34,411 bases of DNA from Bacteroidales bacterium (lineage in GTDB: Bacteria; Bacteroidota; Bacteroidia; Bacteroidales; UBA12077), in assembly GCA_030156305.1 (NCBI GenBank), contig JASGMZ010000004.1, positions 1 to 34,411 of the forward strand, written 5' to 3'. A model generated the notes under the pieces. It worked only from the letters and a program-made list of their open reading frames with translations. It was not told the origin of the DNA and made no database searches. A program made the position numbers and the translations under genes. Positions 24,161-32,642 of this stretch are shown here, one piece after another. Numbering within the stretch: position 1 is the stretch's first letter; each line of letters starts with the position of its first letter.

Positions 24161-26926
24161 ATGGGTAAAACACCTGAACAAATTGCACGTGAAAAGATTG
24201 ACCAAATGCTGATATCAGCGGGCTGGGTTGTTCAGGATATGAAAGATATCAACCTCGGGGCTTCGTTGGGTGTTATTGTCAGGGAATATCCTACCGAAAC
24301 AGGGCCGGCAGATTATATTATGTTTGTTAACCGTAATCCGGTGGGTGTGATCGAAGCTAAAAAAGAAGGAACTATATTAACTACTGTAGAAGAACAATCG
24401 GAGCGATATGCCACCAGCGGATTGAAATGGAATATCGATCAGCAAAAATTACCATTTATTTACGAAAGTACCGGAGTTATTACACGGTTTACAGATAATC
24501 GCGATCCGGTACCTCGTTCCAGGGAGATTTTTCATTTTCACAGGCCGGAAACACTGGAAGAATTAGTAAAACAAGAAAATTCCTTTCGCTACCGGTTAAG
24601 GAATGACATTCCGGTATTAAACCCTGAAGGGCTAAGAGCTTGCCAGGTAAATGCTATTACCAGGCTCGAAAAATCTTTTGCTGAAAATAAACCCAGGGCG
24701 CTCATTCAGATGGCCACCGGTTCGGGGAAAACATTTACAGCTATCACTTCGGTTTACCGGTTACTTAAATTTGCCCATGCAAAAAGAATTTTGTTTCTGG
24801 TGGATACCAAAAATCTGGGTGAACAAGCTGAACAGGAGTTTCAGGCATACAAGCCAAACGATGATAAACGTAAGTTTACCGAACTATATACAGTACAGCG
24901 GTTAAGCTCCTCATACATTAACCAAAGCTCGCAGGTTTGTATCAGTACGATACAGCGCATGTATTCTATTTTAAAAGGTGAAGAGCTTGACGAAACGGCC
25001 GAAGAACATTCGTTAAATGAAATAAAATTAAACAACGAAAATCCCAAAGAAGTGGTTTATAATCCGGATGTTCCGATAGAAACTTTCGATGTAATCATTA
25101 TTGATGAGTGCCACCGTTCTATTTATAATTTATGGAAACAGGTGCTCGATTATTTTGATGCTCTTCTGATTGGATTAACAGCTACACCCGATAATCGCAC
25201 TTTTGCTTTCTTTCACGAAAATGTGGTAAGCGAATATACCCATGAAGAAGCAATTGCCGACGGGGTAAATGTAGGATACGATATTTATACTATCGAAACG
25301 GAAATAACCCAAAATGGAGCAAAAATTGATGCCAAACAATTTGTGGATTTTCGCAGTAAGTTAACCCGTAAAAAACGTTGGGGGCAATTAGACGAAGAAG
25401 AAGAATATACGGGCAGGAATCTCGACCGTAATATTGTTAATCCAAGCCAGATAAGACAAGTTATACGCACATTTAAAGAAAAACTTTTAACTGAAATCTT
25501 TCCAAACCGCAAGGAAGTACCCAAAACCCTTATTTTTGCCAAAACCGACAGCCATGCCGATGATATTATTCAGATTGTGCGCGAAGAGTTTGGCGAAGGA
25601 AACCAGTTTTGTAAAAAAATCACCTATAAAATTGATGAGGATCCAAAATCCCTTTTAGCCTCGTTCCGAAATGCATACTATCCGCGTATTGCTGTTACGG
25701 TAGATATGATTGCCACCGGAACCGATGTAAAACCTTTAGAGGTGCTTTTGTTTATGCGCGATGTAAAGAGCAGAAACTACTTTGAGCAGATGAAAGGCCG
25801 CGGAACAAGAACCTACCGAAAGGATGACCTGCAAAAAGTAACGCCTTCGGCCGTTTCCAATAAAACACATTTTGTGATTGTGGATGCCATCGGCGTATGC
25901 AAATCGGTAAAAACCGAAAGCAGGGCACTGGAACGAAAAAAATCGGTCCCGCTTAAAGATCTGGTGATGAATGTAATGATGAATAACCGCGATGAAGATA
26001 CCTATACATCTCTTGCCGGGCGTTTGGGCCGAATAGAAAAGCAAATGACCCCTGAGGAAAAAAATCAATTTAAAGCTATTGCCGGTGGTAAAAGTATTCA
26101 CCAGGTAACCCATGAGCTCTTAAATGCCTACAATCCCGACTGTGCTATTGAAGAAACAAAAGCAAAATATCCCGAAACGGTTAATCTCGATGAGCAGGAA
26201 ATCCCGGCCGAAAGAGTAGAAGAAAGTAAGCAGGAATTGATAAATAAAGCAGGCAATGTATTTACCGGAGAGCTGTTGCAATATATCGAAAAAGTAAAAA
26301 CTGCACACGAGCAGATTATTGATACCGTAAACCTGGATAAAGTAAATTTTGCAGGTTTTTCGGACGATATGCAAGAGAAGGCCAAAGAAACCATCAAAAG
26401 CTTTGAGGCGTTTATTGAGGCGAATAAAGATGAAATTATTGCGCTTCGGATTTTTTACGATCAGCCTTATAAGCGCAGAAAGTTTTCTTATCAAATGATC
26501 AAAGAATTGCGCGGGAAATTGCTGCAAAGCAAACCCAATCTATCTATAATGACTGTTTGGGAAGCATATAAACGTTTGGAAAACAAACAAATATCGAACC
26601 CGGCCACCGAATTAACCGCATTGGTGGCTTTGGTAAGGCGTGCAATAGGGCTTGATACGGGCTTAACCCGGTTTGAAAGTACCGTAAATAATAATTTTAA
26701 ACAATGGGTGTTTACCAAAAATGCCGGTAATGTACAGTTTAGCAAAGAGCAAATGGAGTGGCTGCGGATGATGAAAGATTACATAGCCACCTCAATGAAT
26801 ATCGAAAAAGACGATTTTGACAACGAGCCCTTTGCCGAAAAAGGCGGGTTAATGAAAGTATGGAATATTTTTGGTGATCAACTGGAAGATATTGTAGAAG
26901 AATTAAATGTTGAATTAATTGCATAA
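24161..26926 (+). CDS. hsdR: Type I restriction enzyme, R subunit
   Basis: This 921-residue endonuclease/translocase is of the EcoAI/EcoEI (type IB-like) class. The N-terminal PD-(D/E)xK nuclease has D51 in GPADYIMF and E65-A-K67. The SF2 motor has Walker A ATGSGKT (185-191), DECH at 315-318, LTATP, TLIFAKT and the late helicase motif RGTRTYR. The C-terminal helical domain (about 690-921) matches EcoEI_R_C. HsdR forms an R2M2S complex that translocates and cleaves DNA unmodified at the target site. It is followed after 14 bp by tcmP, so it leads an unusual operon with hsdS and hsdM far downstream. A TTTG-rich stretch before the start probably holds the promoter, but no exact -7 box is present. 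Confidence 0.96.
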   Translation: MGKTPEQIAREKIDQMLISAGWVVQDMKDINLGASLGVIVREYPTETGPADYIMFVNRNPVGVIEAKKEGTILTTVEEQSERYATSGLKWNIDQQKLPFIYESTGVITRFTDNRDPVPRSREIFHFHRPETLEELVKQENSFRYRLRNDIPVLNPEGLRACQVNAITRLEKSFAENKPRALIQMATGSGKTFTAITSVYRLLKFAHAKRILFLVDTKNLGEQAEQEFQAYKPNDDKRKFTELYTVQRLSSSYINQSSQVCISTIQRMYSILKGEELDETAEEHSLNEIKLNNENPKEVVYNPDVPIETFDVIIIDECHRSIYNLWKQVLDYFDALLIGLTATPDNRTFAFFHENVVSEYTHEEAIADGVNVGYDIYTIETEITQNGAKIDAKQFVDFRSKLTRKKRWGQLDEEEEYTGRNLDRNIVNPSQIRQVIRTFKEKLLTEIFPNRKEVPKTLIFAKTDSHADDIIQIVREEFGEGNQFCKKITYKIDEDPKSLLASFRNAYYPRIAVTVDMIATGTDVKPLEVLLFMRDVKSRNYFEQMKGRGTRTYRKDDLQKVTPSAVSNKTHFVIVDAIGVCKSVKTESRALERKKSVPLKDLVMNVMMNNRDEDTYTSLAGRLGRIEKQMTPEEKNQFKAIAGGKSIHQVTHELLNAYNPDCAIEETKAKYPETVNLDEQEIPAERVEESKQELINKAGNVFTGELLQYIEKVKTAHEQIIDTVNLDKVNFAGFSDDMQEKAKETIKSFEAFIEANKDEIIALRIFYDQPYKRRKFSYQMIKELRGKLLQSKPNLSIMTVWEAYKRLENKQISNPATELTALVALVRRAIGLDTGLTRFESTVNNNFKQWVFTKNAGNVQFSKEQMEWLRMMKDYIATSMNIEKDDFDNEPFAEKGGLMKVWNIFGDQLEDIVEELNVELIA

Positions 26927-26940
26927 CTATATTCGTAAAA

Positions 26941-27846
26941 ATGAGTAGGAATAGCGAAAATATTCTTGAAAAACCTAAATCAGAATGGGGAGGGATTTGG
27001 ACTGAAAAGAAACTTGATGCATTTGCTAAATATGTTTCCGCCTATTTAAGAATAATGAATAGGAATAAGTATTGGAAAACTATTTATTTTGATGGTTTTG
27101 CAGGAAGCGGTACCAGAAAGTCAAATTGTAAATCTCCAATATACAGGCAGTTACTATTAACCGAACAGGAAGAAAGATTATATAAAGGTGCAGCTGAACG
27201 TGTACTTTCATTACCTGATAAATTAAAATTCGATTATCATTACTTCATTGATTCAAATGAAGAGTCTCTTAATAATTTAAAGGATAGATTATTAGATTTT
27301 CAGGAAAGTTATCAAAATCAATTTCAGTACAGGACAGGCGATTGTAATCAACACTTGTTGGATCTTTCTAAAGCTATGAAATCGAATAAAAATAAATACG
27401 CATCACTTGTTTTATTGGATCCGTTTGGTATGCAAATTAGTTGGGATTCTATTGAATCATTAAAAGAAACAAGAACAGATATTTGGATTTTGATTCCGAC
27501 AGGGGTAATTGTTAACCGATTGTTAGATAAATCTTGTCAGCTTAAAAATTCAAAGAAACTTCAATCTTTTTTTGGGCTAAGTAAAGATGAAATAATTGAG
27601 TATTTTTACCAGAAAGAAGTAAGGTCAACCTTATTCGGCGATGAAGAAGTTATAACAAAGGTTTCTAAACCAATTGAAAAAATTGCTGAATTATATTCGA
27701 AAAGATTAAAATCTATTTGGAAATTTGTGACAGATAAACCGTTAAGGTTAGAAAATTCAAGGGGTGTGCCGATTTTTCATTTTGTTTTTGCTTCAAATCA
27801 TCCGGCAGCAGTTAAAATTGCAAAAGAAATTATTAAAAGTTCATAA
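26941..27846 (+). CDS. tcmP: Three-Cys-motif partner protein TcmP
   Basis: The 301-residue protein matches the TcmP family. WTEKKLDAFAKYVSAYLRI opens the conserved region, followed by YFDGFAGSGTR (residues 49-59), YHYFIDSNEESLNNL, SLVLLDPFGMQISWDSI with DPFG at 160-163, and DIWILIPTGVIVNRLL. The DGFAGSG and DPFG motifs are placed like methyltransferase motifs I and IV, so a Rossmann methyltransferase-type fold is plausible; no activity is established. The defining partner, a three-Cys protein, begins 2 nt downstream. The pair sits between hsdR and hsdS and is visibly more A+T-rich than hsdR, which suggests later insertion into the R-M locus. Confidence 0.88.
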   Translation: MSRNSENILEKPKSEWGGIWTEKKLDAFAKYVSAYLRIMNRNKYWKTIYFDGFAGSGTRKSNCKSPIYRQLLLTEQEERLYKGAAERVLSLPDKLKFDYHYFIDSNEESLNNLKDRLLDFQESYQNQFQYRTGDCNQHLLDLSKAMKSNKNKYASLVLLDPFGMQISWDSIESLKETRTDIWILIPTGVIVNRLLDKSCQLKNSKKLQSFFGLSKDEIIEYFYQKEVRSTLFGDEEVITKVSKPIEKIAELYSKRLKSIWKFVTDKPLRLENSRGVPIFHFVFASNHPAAVKIAKEIIKSS

Positions 27847-27848
27847 TT

Positions 27849-28571
27849 ATGGCAACAACAAAAATAGAATGGACAGAAAGTACATGGAATCCTGTAACAG
27901 GATGCACTAAAATATCAGCAGGTTGTAAGTTTTGTTATGCAGAAGTTATGACCAGACGTTTAAAAGCCATGGGACAGGAAAAATATCGTTACGGGTTTGA
28001 TTTAACTTTACATCCCGAAACGTTAAAAGAACCCTATACCTGGAGAAAATCAAGAATGATTTTCGTAAATTCCATGAGCGATCTTTTTCATAAAGATATT
28101 CCTGTAGATTATATTCAAAAGGTTTTTAAAGTAATAAAGGATAACCCACAGCATGTTTTTCAGGTATTAACTAAAAGAGCTGATGTGTTAAAGTTTTATG
28201 ATAGTGAAGGATTGCTTGAGTGGCCTCATAACTTATGGATGGGAGTAACTGTTGAAAACAATGATGCTGTTGATCGAATAGATAACTTAAGAAATACAGG
28301 AGCAAGAGTTAAATTTCTTTCTTGCGAACCTTTATTAAGTGATTTACCTAGATTGAATTTGAGTCATATTGACTGGGTAATTGTTGGTGGAGAAAGCGGG
28401 CGAACACCACGTCCAATGAAAGAAGAATGGGTGATTGATATTAAAAAGCAATGCCAGCAAGCAAATGTTGCTTTTTACTTTAAACAATGGGGCGGTACAA
28501 ACAAAAAGAAAGCGGGTAGAAAGTTAGAAGGTAAAGTTTATGCTGAAATGCCTGTGTTAAACGATTTATAA
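27849..28571 (+). CDS. Phage Gp37/Gp68 family (DUF5131) three-Cys protein
   Basis: The 240-residue protein opens with IEWTESTWNPVTGCTKISAGCKFCYAE. Cys residues C19, C26 and C29 form the C-x6-C-x2-C 'three-Cys motif', resembling a radical-SAM-type [4Fe-4S] site although spaced unlike the canonical C-x3-C-x2-C. Other family blocks are MIFVNSMSDLFH, FQVLTKRADVL, LWMGVTVENNDAVDRID, FLSCEPLL, DWVIVGGESG and FYFKQWGG. Radical SAM chemistry with TcmP as partner is a family-level hypothesis. Start and spacing (2 nt after tcmP) show co-translation. The family is common in phages and accessory regions. Confidence 0.9.
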   Translation: MATTKIEWTESTWNPVTGCTKISAGCKFCYAEVMTRRLKAMGQEKYRYGFDLTLHPETLKEPYTWRKSRMIFVNSMSDLFHKDIPVDYIQKVFKVIKDNPQHVFQVLTKRADVLKFYDSEGLLEWPHNLWMGVTVENNDAVDRIDNLRNTGARVKFLSCEPLLSDLPRLNLSHIDWVIVGGESGRTPRPMKEEWVIDIKKQCQQANVAFYFKQWGGTNKKKAGRKLEGKVYAEMPVLNDL

Positions 28572-28670
28572 AAACTTTGTGTCTCTTTGTGATTTTCCTT
28601 TGTGAAACTTTGTAGTAAATTTTTTTAAACCACAAAGGCGCACAAAGTACACACGAAGGCTCACAACGAA
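28571..28670. repeat. CTTTGTG heptamer palindromic array before hsdS
   Basis: Three direct CTTTGTG copies (28575-28581, 28585-28591, 28598-28604), plus a variant CTTTGTA, face two inverted CACAAAG copies (28631-28637, 28641-28647). They form a large imperfect hairpin in the 117-bp gap between the Gp37/68 gene and hsdS. The same heptamers occur at 59-120. Spacing of 10-13 nt is irregular and there are no spacers of CRISPR type. Confidence 0.65.
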
Positions 28671-28688
28671 TAAACAGGAAAATATAAA

Positions 28689-29921
28689 ATGAAATTACCA
28701 AAAGGGTGGATAAAGTCGAAATTTAAGGGAGTTTTACATAATATTTCCATTAATAATTTAAAAGTAAAGAAAAAGGATTATTTACTCCAAGGGAAGTTGC
28801 CTGTTATTGATCAAGGACAGGAGTTAATAGGTGGTTATACAAATAATATTGAAAATAAAATTGATGAAGAGCCACCTTTTATCATATTTGGTGATCATAC
28901 TAGAATTTTAAAATTTATTAATTTCAGTTTTGCACCAGGTGCTGACGGTGTAAAAGTTTTGAAGGCTAAGAATAATATAGATTCTAAATTGTTATATTAT
29001 TTTTTAAAAGTTATTATAAATAAGGTTCCCAATAAGGGTTATGCTAGGCATTTTCAATATTTAACAAAGGAAAATATCCCACTCCCCCCACTTCCCGAAC
29101 AACACCGCATTGTAAAAAAAATTGAAGAGCTGTTTAGCGAACTCGATAATGGCATAGAAAACCTGCAAAAAGCCAAAGAGCAAATAAATACCTACCGGCA
29201 ATCCGTTTTAAAAGCCGCGTTTGAAGGGAAATTGACTAATGAAAATGTTAAAAATGACGAGTTGCCAAAAGGGTGGAAGTGGCTGTCAATTAAAGATATT
29301 TGTTCTAAGGTAGAATATGGTTCATCGAAGAAATCAGAAAAAGAAGGTAGAATTCCAGTTCTTAGGATGGGGAATATTCAACATTATTTCTTTGATTGGA
29401 CTGATTTGGTTTATTCAAATGATGATGAAGAAATTACTAAATACAGATTAAAAAAGGGAGATGTTTTATTTAATAGAACAAATAGTCCTGAATTGGTTGG
29501 AAAAACTGCTATATATTTAGGAGAAAGAGAAGCAATTTTTGCAGGTTATTTAATTAGAATACATTACAATTCAGATATTAATCCAAAGTATTTAAATTAT
29601 TATCTAAACTCTCTGAATGCTAAGGAGTACGGAAATACAGTAAAAACTGATGGCGTGAATCAGTCTAATATAAATGGGCAGAGATTAAAAGGCTATCCTT
29701 TTCCTTATTGTAAAAAAGAGGAACAAAATAAAGTAGTCTCAGAAATCGAACAACGTTTCTCGGTAGCCGATAAACTGGAAGAAAGCATCGATCAAAGCCT
29801 GCAACAAGCCGAAACGTTGCGGCAAAGTATTTTAAAAAAAGCCTTTGAAGGCAAACTAGTTCCGCAGGACCCAAATGACGAGCCGGCAGAGAAATTGTTA
29901 GAAAAGATAAAAACCCCGTAA
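28689..29921 (+). CDS. hsdS: Type I R-M specificity subunit
   Basis: The 410-residue protein has two target-recognition domains (TRDs; about 1-130 and 190-345), each followed by a conserved coiled-coil spacer: LPPLPEQHRIVKKIEELFSELDNGIENL...YRQSVLKAAFEGKL, then KKEEQNKVVSEIEQRFSVADKLEESIDQSL...LRQSILKKAFEGKL. The repeated xRQSxLKxAFEGKL marks the duplicated architecture typical of HsdS. The first TRD is short for the family. The TRDs are clearly A+T-richer than the spacers (for example near 29085 and 29735), as expected if TRDs are exchanged by recombination. AGGAAAA lies before the start. hsdM is not adjacent but 2.7 kb downstream. Confidence 0.94.
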   Translation: MKLPKGWIKSKFKGVLHNISINNLKVKKKDYLLQGKLPVIDQGQELIGGYTNNIENKIDEEPPFIIFGDHTRILKFINFSFAPGADGVKVLKAKNNIDSKLLYYFLKVIINKVPNKGYARHFQYLTKENIPLPPLPEQHRIVKKIEELFSELDNGIENLQKAKEQINTYRQSVLKAAFEGKLTNENVKNDELPKGWKWLSIKDICSKVEYGSSKKSEKEGRIPVLRMGNIQHYFFDWTDLVYSNDDEEITKYRLKKGDVLFNRTNSPELVGKTAIYLGEREAIFAGYLIRIHYNSDINPKYLNYYLNSLNAKEYGNTVKTDGVNQSNINGQRLKGYPFPYCKKEEQNKVVSEIEQRFSVADKLEESIDQSLQQAETLRQSILKKAFEGKLVPQDPNDEPAEKLLEKIKTP

Positions 29922-30149
29922 GAGTTTTCGGTTTGTAACCAGCAGTACAGATTGCAGTCAGAGCTCCGTAGATAAAGTAATATGTCAAAGAACAAAGATA
30001 TATTAAATCTAACTTAATGCCAGATGGCACAAAGAAAGGAGCGATCTGTTCCAAGCCCGCCACTACATGGCTCAATGGCTCATATTTTTAAACACTTTTG
30101 TTATAAACAGTACACTACTTCGTAGCTTTCTTTTTTATGTTTTTATCAG

Positions 30150-30157
30150 TAGTTTTG
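30150..30157 (+). promoter_or_regulatory. -7 box of the IS200-like transposase gene
   Basis: TAGTTTTG matches TAnnTTTG, 21 nt before the start codon. The rest of the 256-bp gap after hsdS (29922-30177) shows no gene. It contains a short tandem GGCTCA(AT)GGCTCA near 30070. Confidence 0.5.
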
Positions 30158-30177
30158 TATAAAATTTTGTAATAAAA

Positions 30178-30636
30178 ATGGCAAATACTTACACTCAGTT
30201 ATATATACAAATTGTATTTCCCGTAAAAAACAGGGAAAGTGTTATTCCACAAAAACATAAAGAAGAATTACATAAATATACTACTGGAATTATTCAAAAT
30301 CGTAATCATAAATTATTAGCTATTAATTATATGCCTTTTCATGCGCATATATTTATTGGCTATAAACCTGTTCAGGCACTACCTGATCTTGTTTGTGATA
30401 TAAAAGCAAATACCTCTAAATTTATAAATGATAAAAATTGGGTAATTGGACGTTTCAGCTGGCAGGAGGGCTATGGTGCTTTTTCATATTCCAGATCGCA
30501 CATCGATCATGTTATTCAGTACAAAATTAAACAGGAAGAACATCATAAAAAATCTTCATATAAAGACGAATACCTTAAATTATTAAAAAAATATGAGGTT
30601 AATTATGATGATAAATACCCGTTCAACTGGATATAA
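30178..30636 (+). CDS. IS200/IS605-like Y1 (HUH) transposase
   Basis: This 152-residue single-domain Y1 transposase has the HUH motif H55-A-H57 in YMPFHAHIFIG and the presumed nucleophile Y104 in GYGAFSYSRSHID. Length and motifs fit IS200-type TnpA, which moves single-stranded DNA between subterminal hairpins. No tnpB accompanies it. Only 14 nt separate its stop from the next ORF, and I could not find a convincing right-end hairpin, so this may be a truncated or domesticated copy. It sits between hsdS and hsdM and helps explain their separation. Confidence 0.88.
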   Translation: MANTYTQLYIQIVFPVKNRESVIPQKHKEELHKYTTGIIQNRNHKLLAINYMPFHAHIFIGYKPVQALPDLVCDIKANTSKFINDKNWVIGRFSWQEGYGAFSYSRSHIDHVIQYKIKQEEHHKKSSYKDEYLKLLKKYEVNYDDKYPFNWI

Positions 30637-30650
30637 ATATAAATATTACC

Positions 30651-30935
30651 ATGTACCAATTATCAAAAAAAAAAAATAAAATTACCAGCGAAATCAATGA
30701 AAAGAGGTTACAAACCGAATACAAAACCGGAATTTTACGCTGCAAAAAAATTTTGGATAACTGGAACCCCGATGCAATGGATAACTTTGAAACATACCAT
30801 AAACTTTATAAAACACTAACTGAATACGATAAACACTTTGCTTTTTGTTACGATTACATGAGTGGCTCAAAATATTTAAATGTTATAGCTTTACAGTTAG
30901 CCGATAAGGTTGGCTTAAAAGGCTTTTACCGATGA
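30651..30935 (+). CDS. Small hypothetical protein, possibly frameshifted
   Basis: The 94-residue product is not recognised. It is basic at the N-terminus (a run of 12 A's encodes a Lys-rich start) and helical after that (CKKILDNWNPDAMDNFETYHKLYKTLTEYDKHFAFCYDYMSGSKYL). The stop comes just after a TTTT tract at about 30924-30927. Removing one T continues the frame as [20 protein letters not shown] to a stop at 30984, only 14 nt before the next gene, giving about 111 residues. That end looks like genuine protein, so a one-base insertion, sequencing error or programmed slip is possible. Confidence 0.55.
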   Translation: MYQLSKKKNKITSEINEKRLQTEYKTGILRCKKILDNWNPDAMDNFETYHKLYKTLTEYDKHFAFCYDYMSGSKYLNVIALQLADKVGLKGFYR

Positions 30936-30998
30936 AACCAGGGATATAATTATTCGCTGGAGCAGAATAAATGAAAAAATCTAAATAATTTAAACAAG

Positions 30999-32588
30999 AT
31001 GGAAGAAAAAAGAGAAGAAACTTTTGAATTTTTAAATTACAAGCTAACAGATGATCCTGAACTTTTAGATAAAGATTCAAGAATTACACCAGAATTATCC
31101 GAACAAATGGAATCTTTGCATCATAAAGCCCTGAAAGGCGGCAAAAAAAATATCGATTATTTATTGCATAAAATTGAGCAATACCCGGATGTTCCGCAGC
31201 TTAAAAATTATTTATCGGTAGCTTATATGAATAGTGGTAAAACAAAAAAAAGTTTTGAAGTGAATGATTGGATTCTCAAGGAGCATCCTGATTATTTGTT
31301 TGGATTATTAAATAAAGGATACGAGTATTATATAAATGAGCAGTACGAGAAAATTCCGGAGTTGTTAGGCCATTTAATGGAAATAAAAGAGTTATATCCC
31401 GAACGGGATATTTTCCATTTTTCAGAAGTGATTTCTTTTAATAAATTAGCGGTCATGTATTTTTCGGTAATCGGCAATTTTGAAGCAGCCGAATCGAGAT
31501 TTGAGTTATTAGCGAAGCTGGCTCCCGATCACAGGGAAACGGAAATAGCATTTCAGGCACTTCTGAGTGCCCGCATGAAAGCAGGACACGAGAAATTCCT
31601 TGAAGAAGAAAAAATGCGAATTAGCCCTGAGCTTAAGGACTACAATAAATCGATACAAACCGATAAAGCACCAGAATTTGAGCATTTATTAATCAATGAA
31701 TTATATCAGAACGATGTTAAAATCAATCACGATATTTTAAAAGAAATTCTAAGCCTGCCCCGCCACTCAATTATTAGCGACCTGAAGAAAGTTTTAAACG
31801 ATTCGATTTGCCGTTTCGAATATTTTAAGGAGTTGTATAATGAGGGAAATATTAATGGAAAAGATATCACTTTTCCCATACATGCTTTGTTTTTGCTGGG
31901 TGAATTAAAGGCTTATGAAACGTTGGATGATATTTTAGAAAATTTAAGGCAGGGAAAAGAATTTATCGAATTCTGGTATGGAATTTTTATGACCGAAGCT
32001 TTATGGTTGCCTTTGTATCAATTAGCCGGGCCTAATCTGGATAATTTAAAAGATTTTATGCTTGAGACGGGAATATATACCTATGCCAAAACCGAAGTTT
32101 CAACAGCTATTATGCAATACTATTACAATAATCCTGAAAAAAGAGAGCTTATTGTAAACTGGTACCAAAGCATTCTGCACAATTTTTTAACCACAGAGAA
32201 AGACAACCTGATAGATTCCGAATTAATTAGTTTAATGATATGTGAGATAATGAAAGCTGATTTTAAAGAACTAATCCCTTTAATAGAAAAACTTTACGAA
32301 AAAGGGTATGTTAGCCAGGGTGTTTGTGGTACATTAGATGAAGTAAAAGAATATTTTGGAAAACATGAAATTGAGTACTGGAAAAACGATAAAAAATCAA
32401 TCTTTGAAATGTATGATTATATTGTAAAATATTGGTATTCATACAACAAAGAAAAGCAAAACGAAACATTTGATTCCTGGCACAAAAAGGAAGAAACATA
32501 TATACGCAACGAACCTAAAATTGGGCGAAACGACCCTTGTCCTTGTGGTAGCGGGAAAAAATACAAAAATTGCTGTTTAAATAAATAA
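30999..32588 (+). CDS. TPR / DUF1186 / SEC-C motif protein
   Basis: The 529-residue cytoplasmic protein has TPR-like helical repeats at about 40-210 ([42 protein letters not shown]). A DUF1186-type region spans about 240-450 ([15 protein letters not shown]..., [41 protein letters not shown]). The C-terminus is a SEC-C zinc-binding motif, [19 protein letters not shown] (508-526; ligands C514, C516, C525, C526). SEC-C tails occur on SecA and on many accessory proteins near mobile elements. The function here is unknown; the place within the R-M island suggests a defence-accessory or passenger gene. Confidence 0.78.
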   Translation: MEEKREETFEFLNYKLTDDPELLDKDSRITPELSEQMESLHHKALKGGKKNIDYLLHKIEQYPDVPQLKNYLSVAYMNSGKTKKSFEVNDWILKEHPDYLFGLLNKGYEYYINEQYEKIPELLGHLMEIKELYPERDIFHFSEVISFNKLAVMYFSVIGNFEAAESRFELLAKLAPDHRETEIAFQALLSARMKAGHEKFLEEEKMRISPELKDYNKSIQTDKAPEFEHLLINELYQNDVKINHDILKEILSLPRHSIISDLKKVLNDSICRFEYFKELYNEGNINGKDITFPIHALFLLGELKAYETLDDILENLRQGKEFIEFWYGIFMTEALWLPLYQLAGPNLDNLKDFMLETGIYTYAKTEVSTAIMQYYYNNPEKRELIVNWYQSILHNFLTTEKDNLIDSELISLMICEIMKADFKELIPLIEKLYEKGYVSQGVCGTLDEVKEYFGKHEIEYWKNDKKSIFEMYDYIVKYWYSYNKEKQNETFDSWHKKEETYIRNEPKIGRNDPCPCGSGKKYKNCCLNK

Positions 32589-32642
32589 ACCATAAAAAAA
32601 TTAAGTACAATTCTTGAAATTTTTAACTTTTATATTGAAAGA

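Noticed and set aside
26120-26527. 135-codon minus-strand ORF within hsdR
   Set aside because: Antisense to a conserved HsdR domain; Phe/Cys-rich composition typical of a shadow ORF.
28575-28647. Possible CRISPR-like array of heptamers
   Set aside because: Units are only 7 nt, in both orientations, with 3-6-nt gaps and no unique spacers or cas genes.
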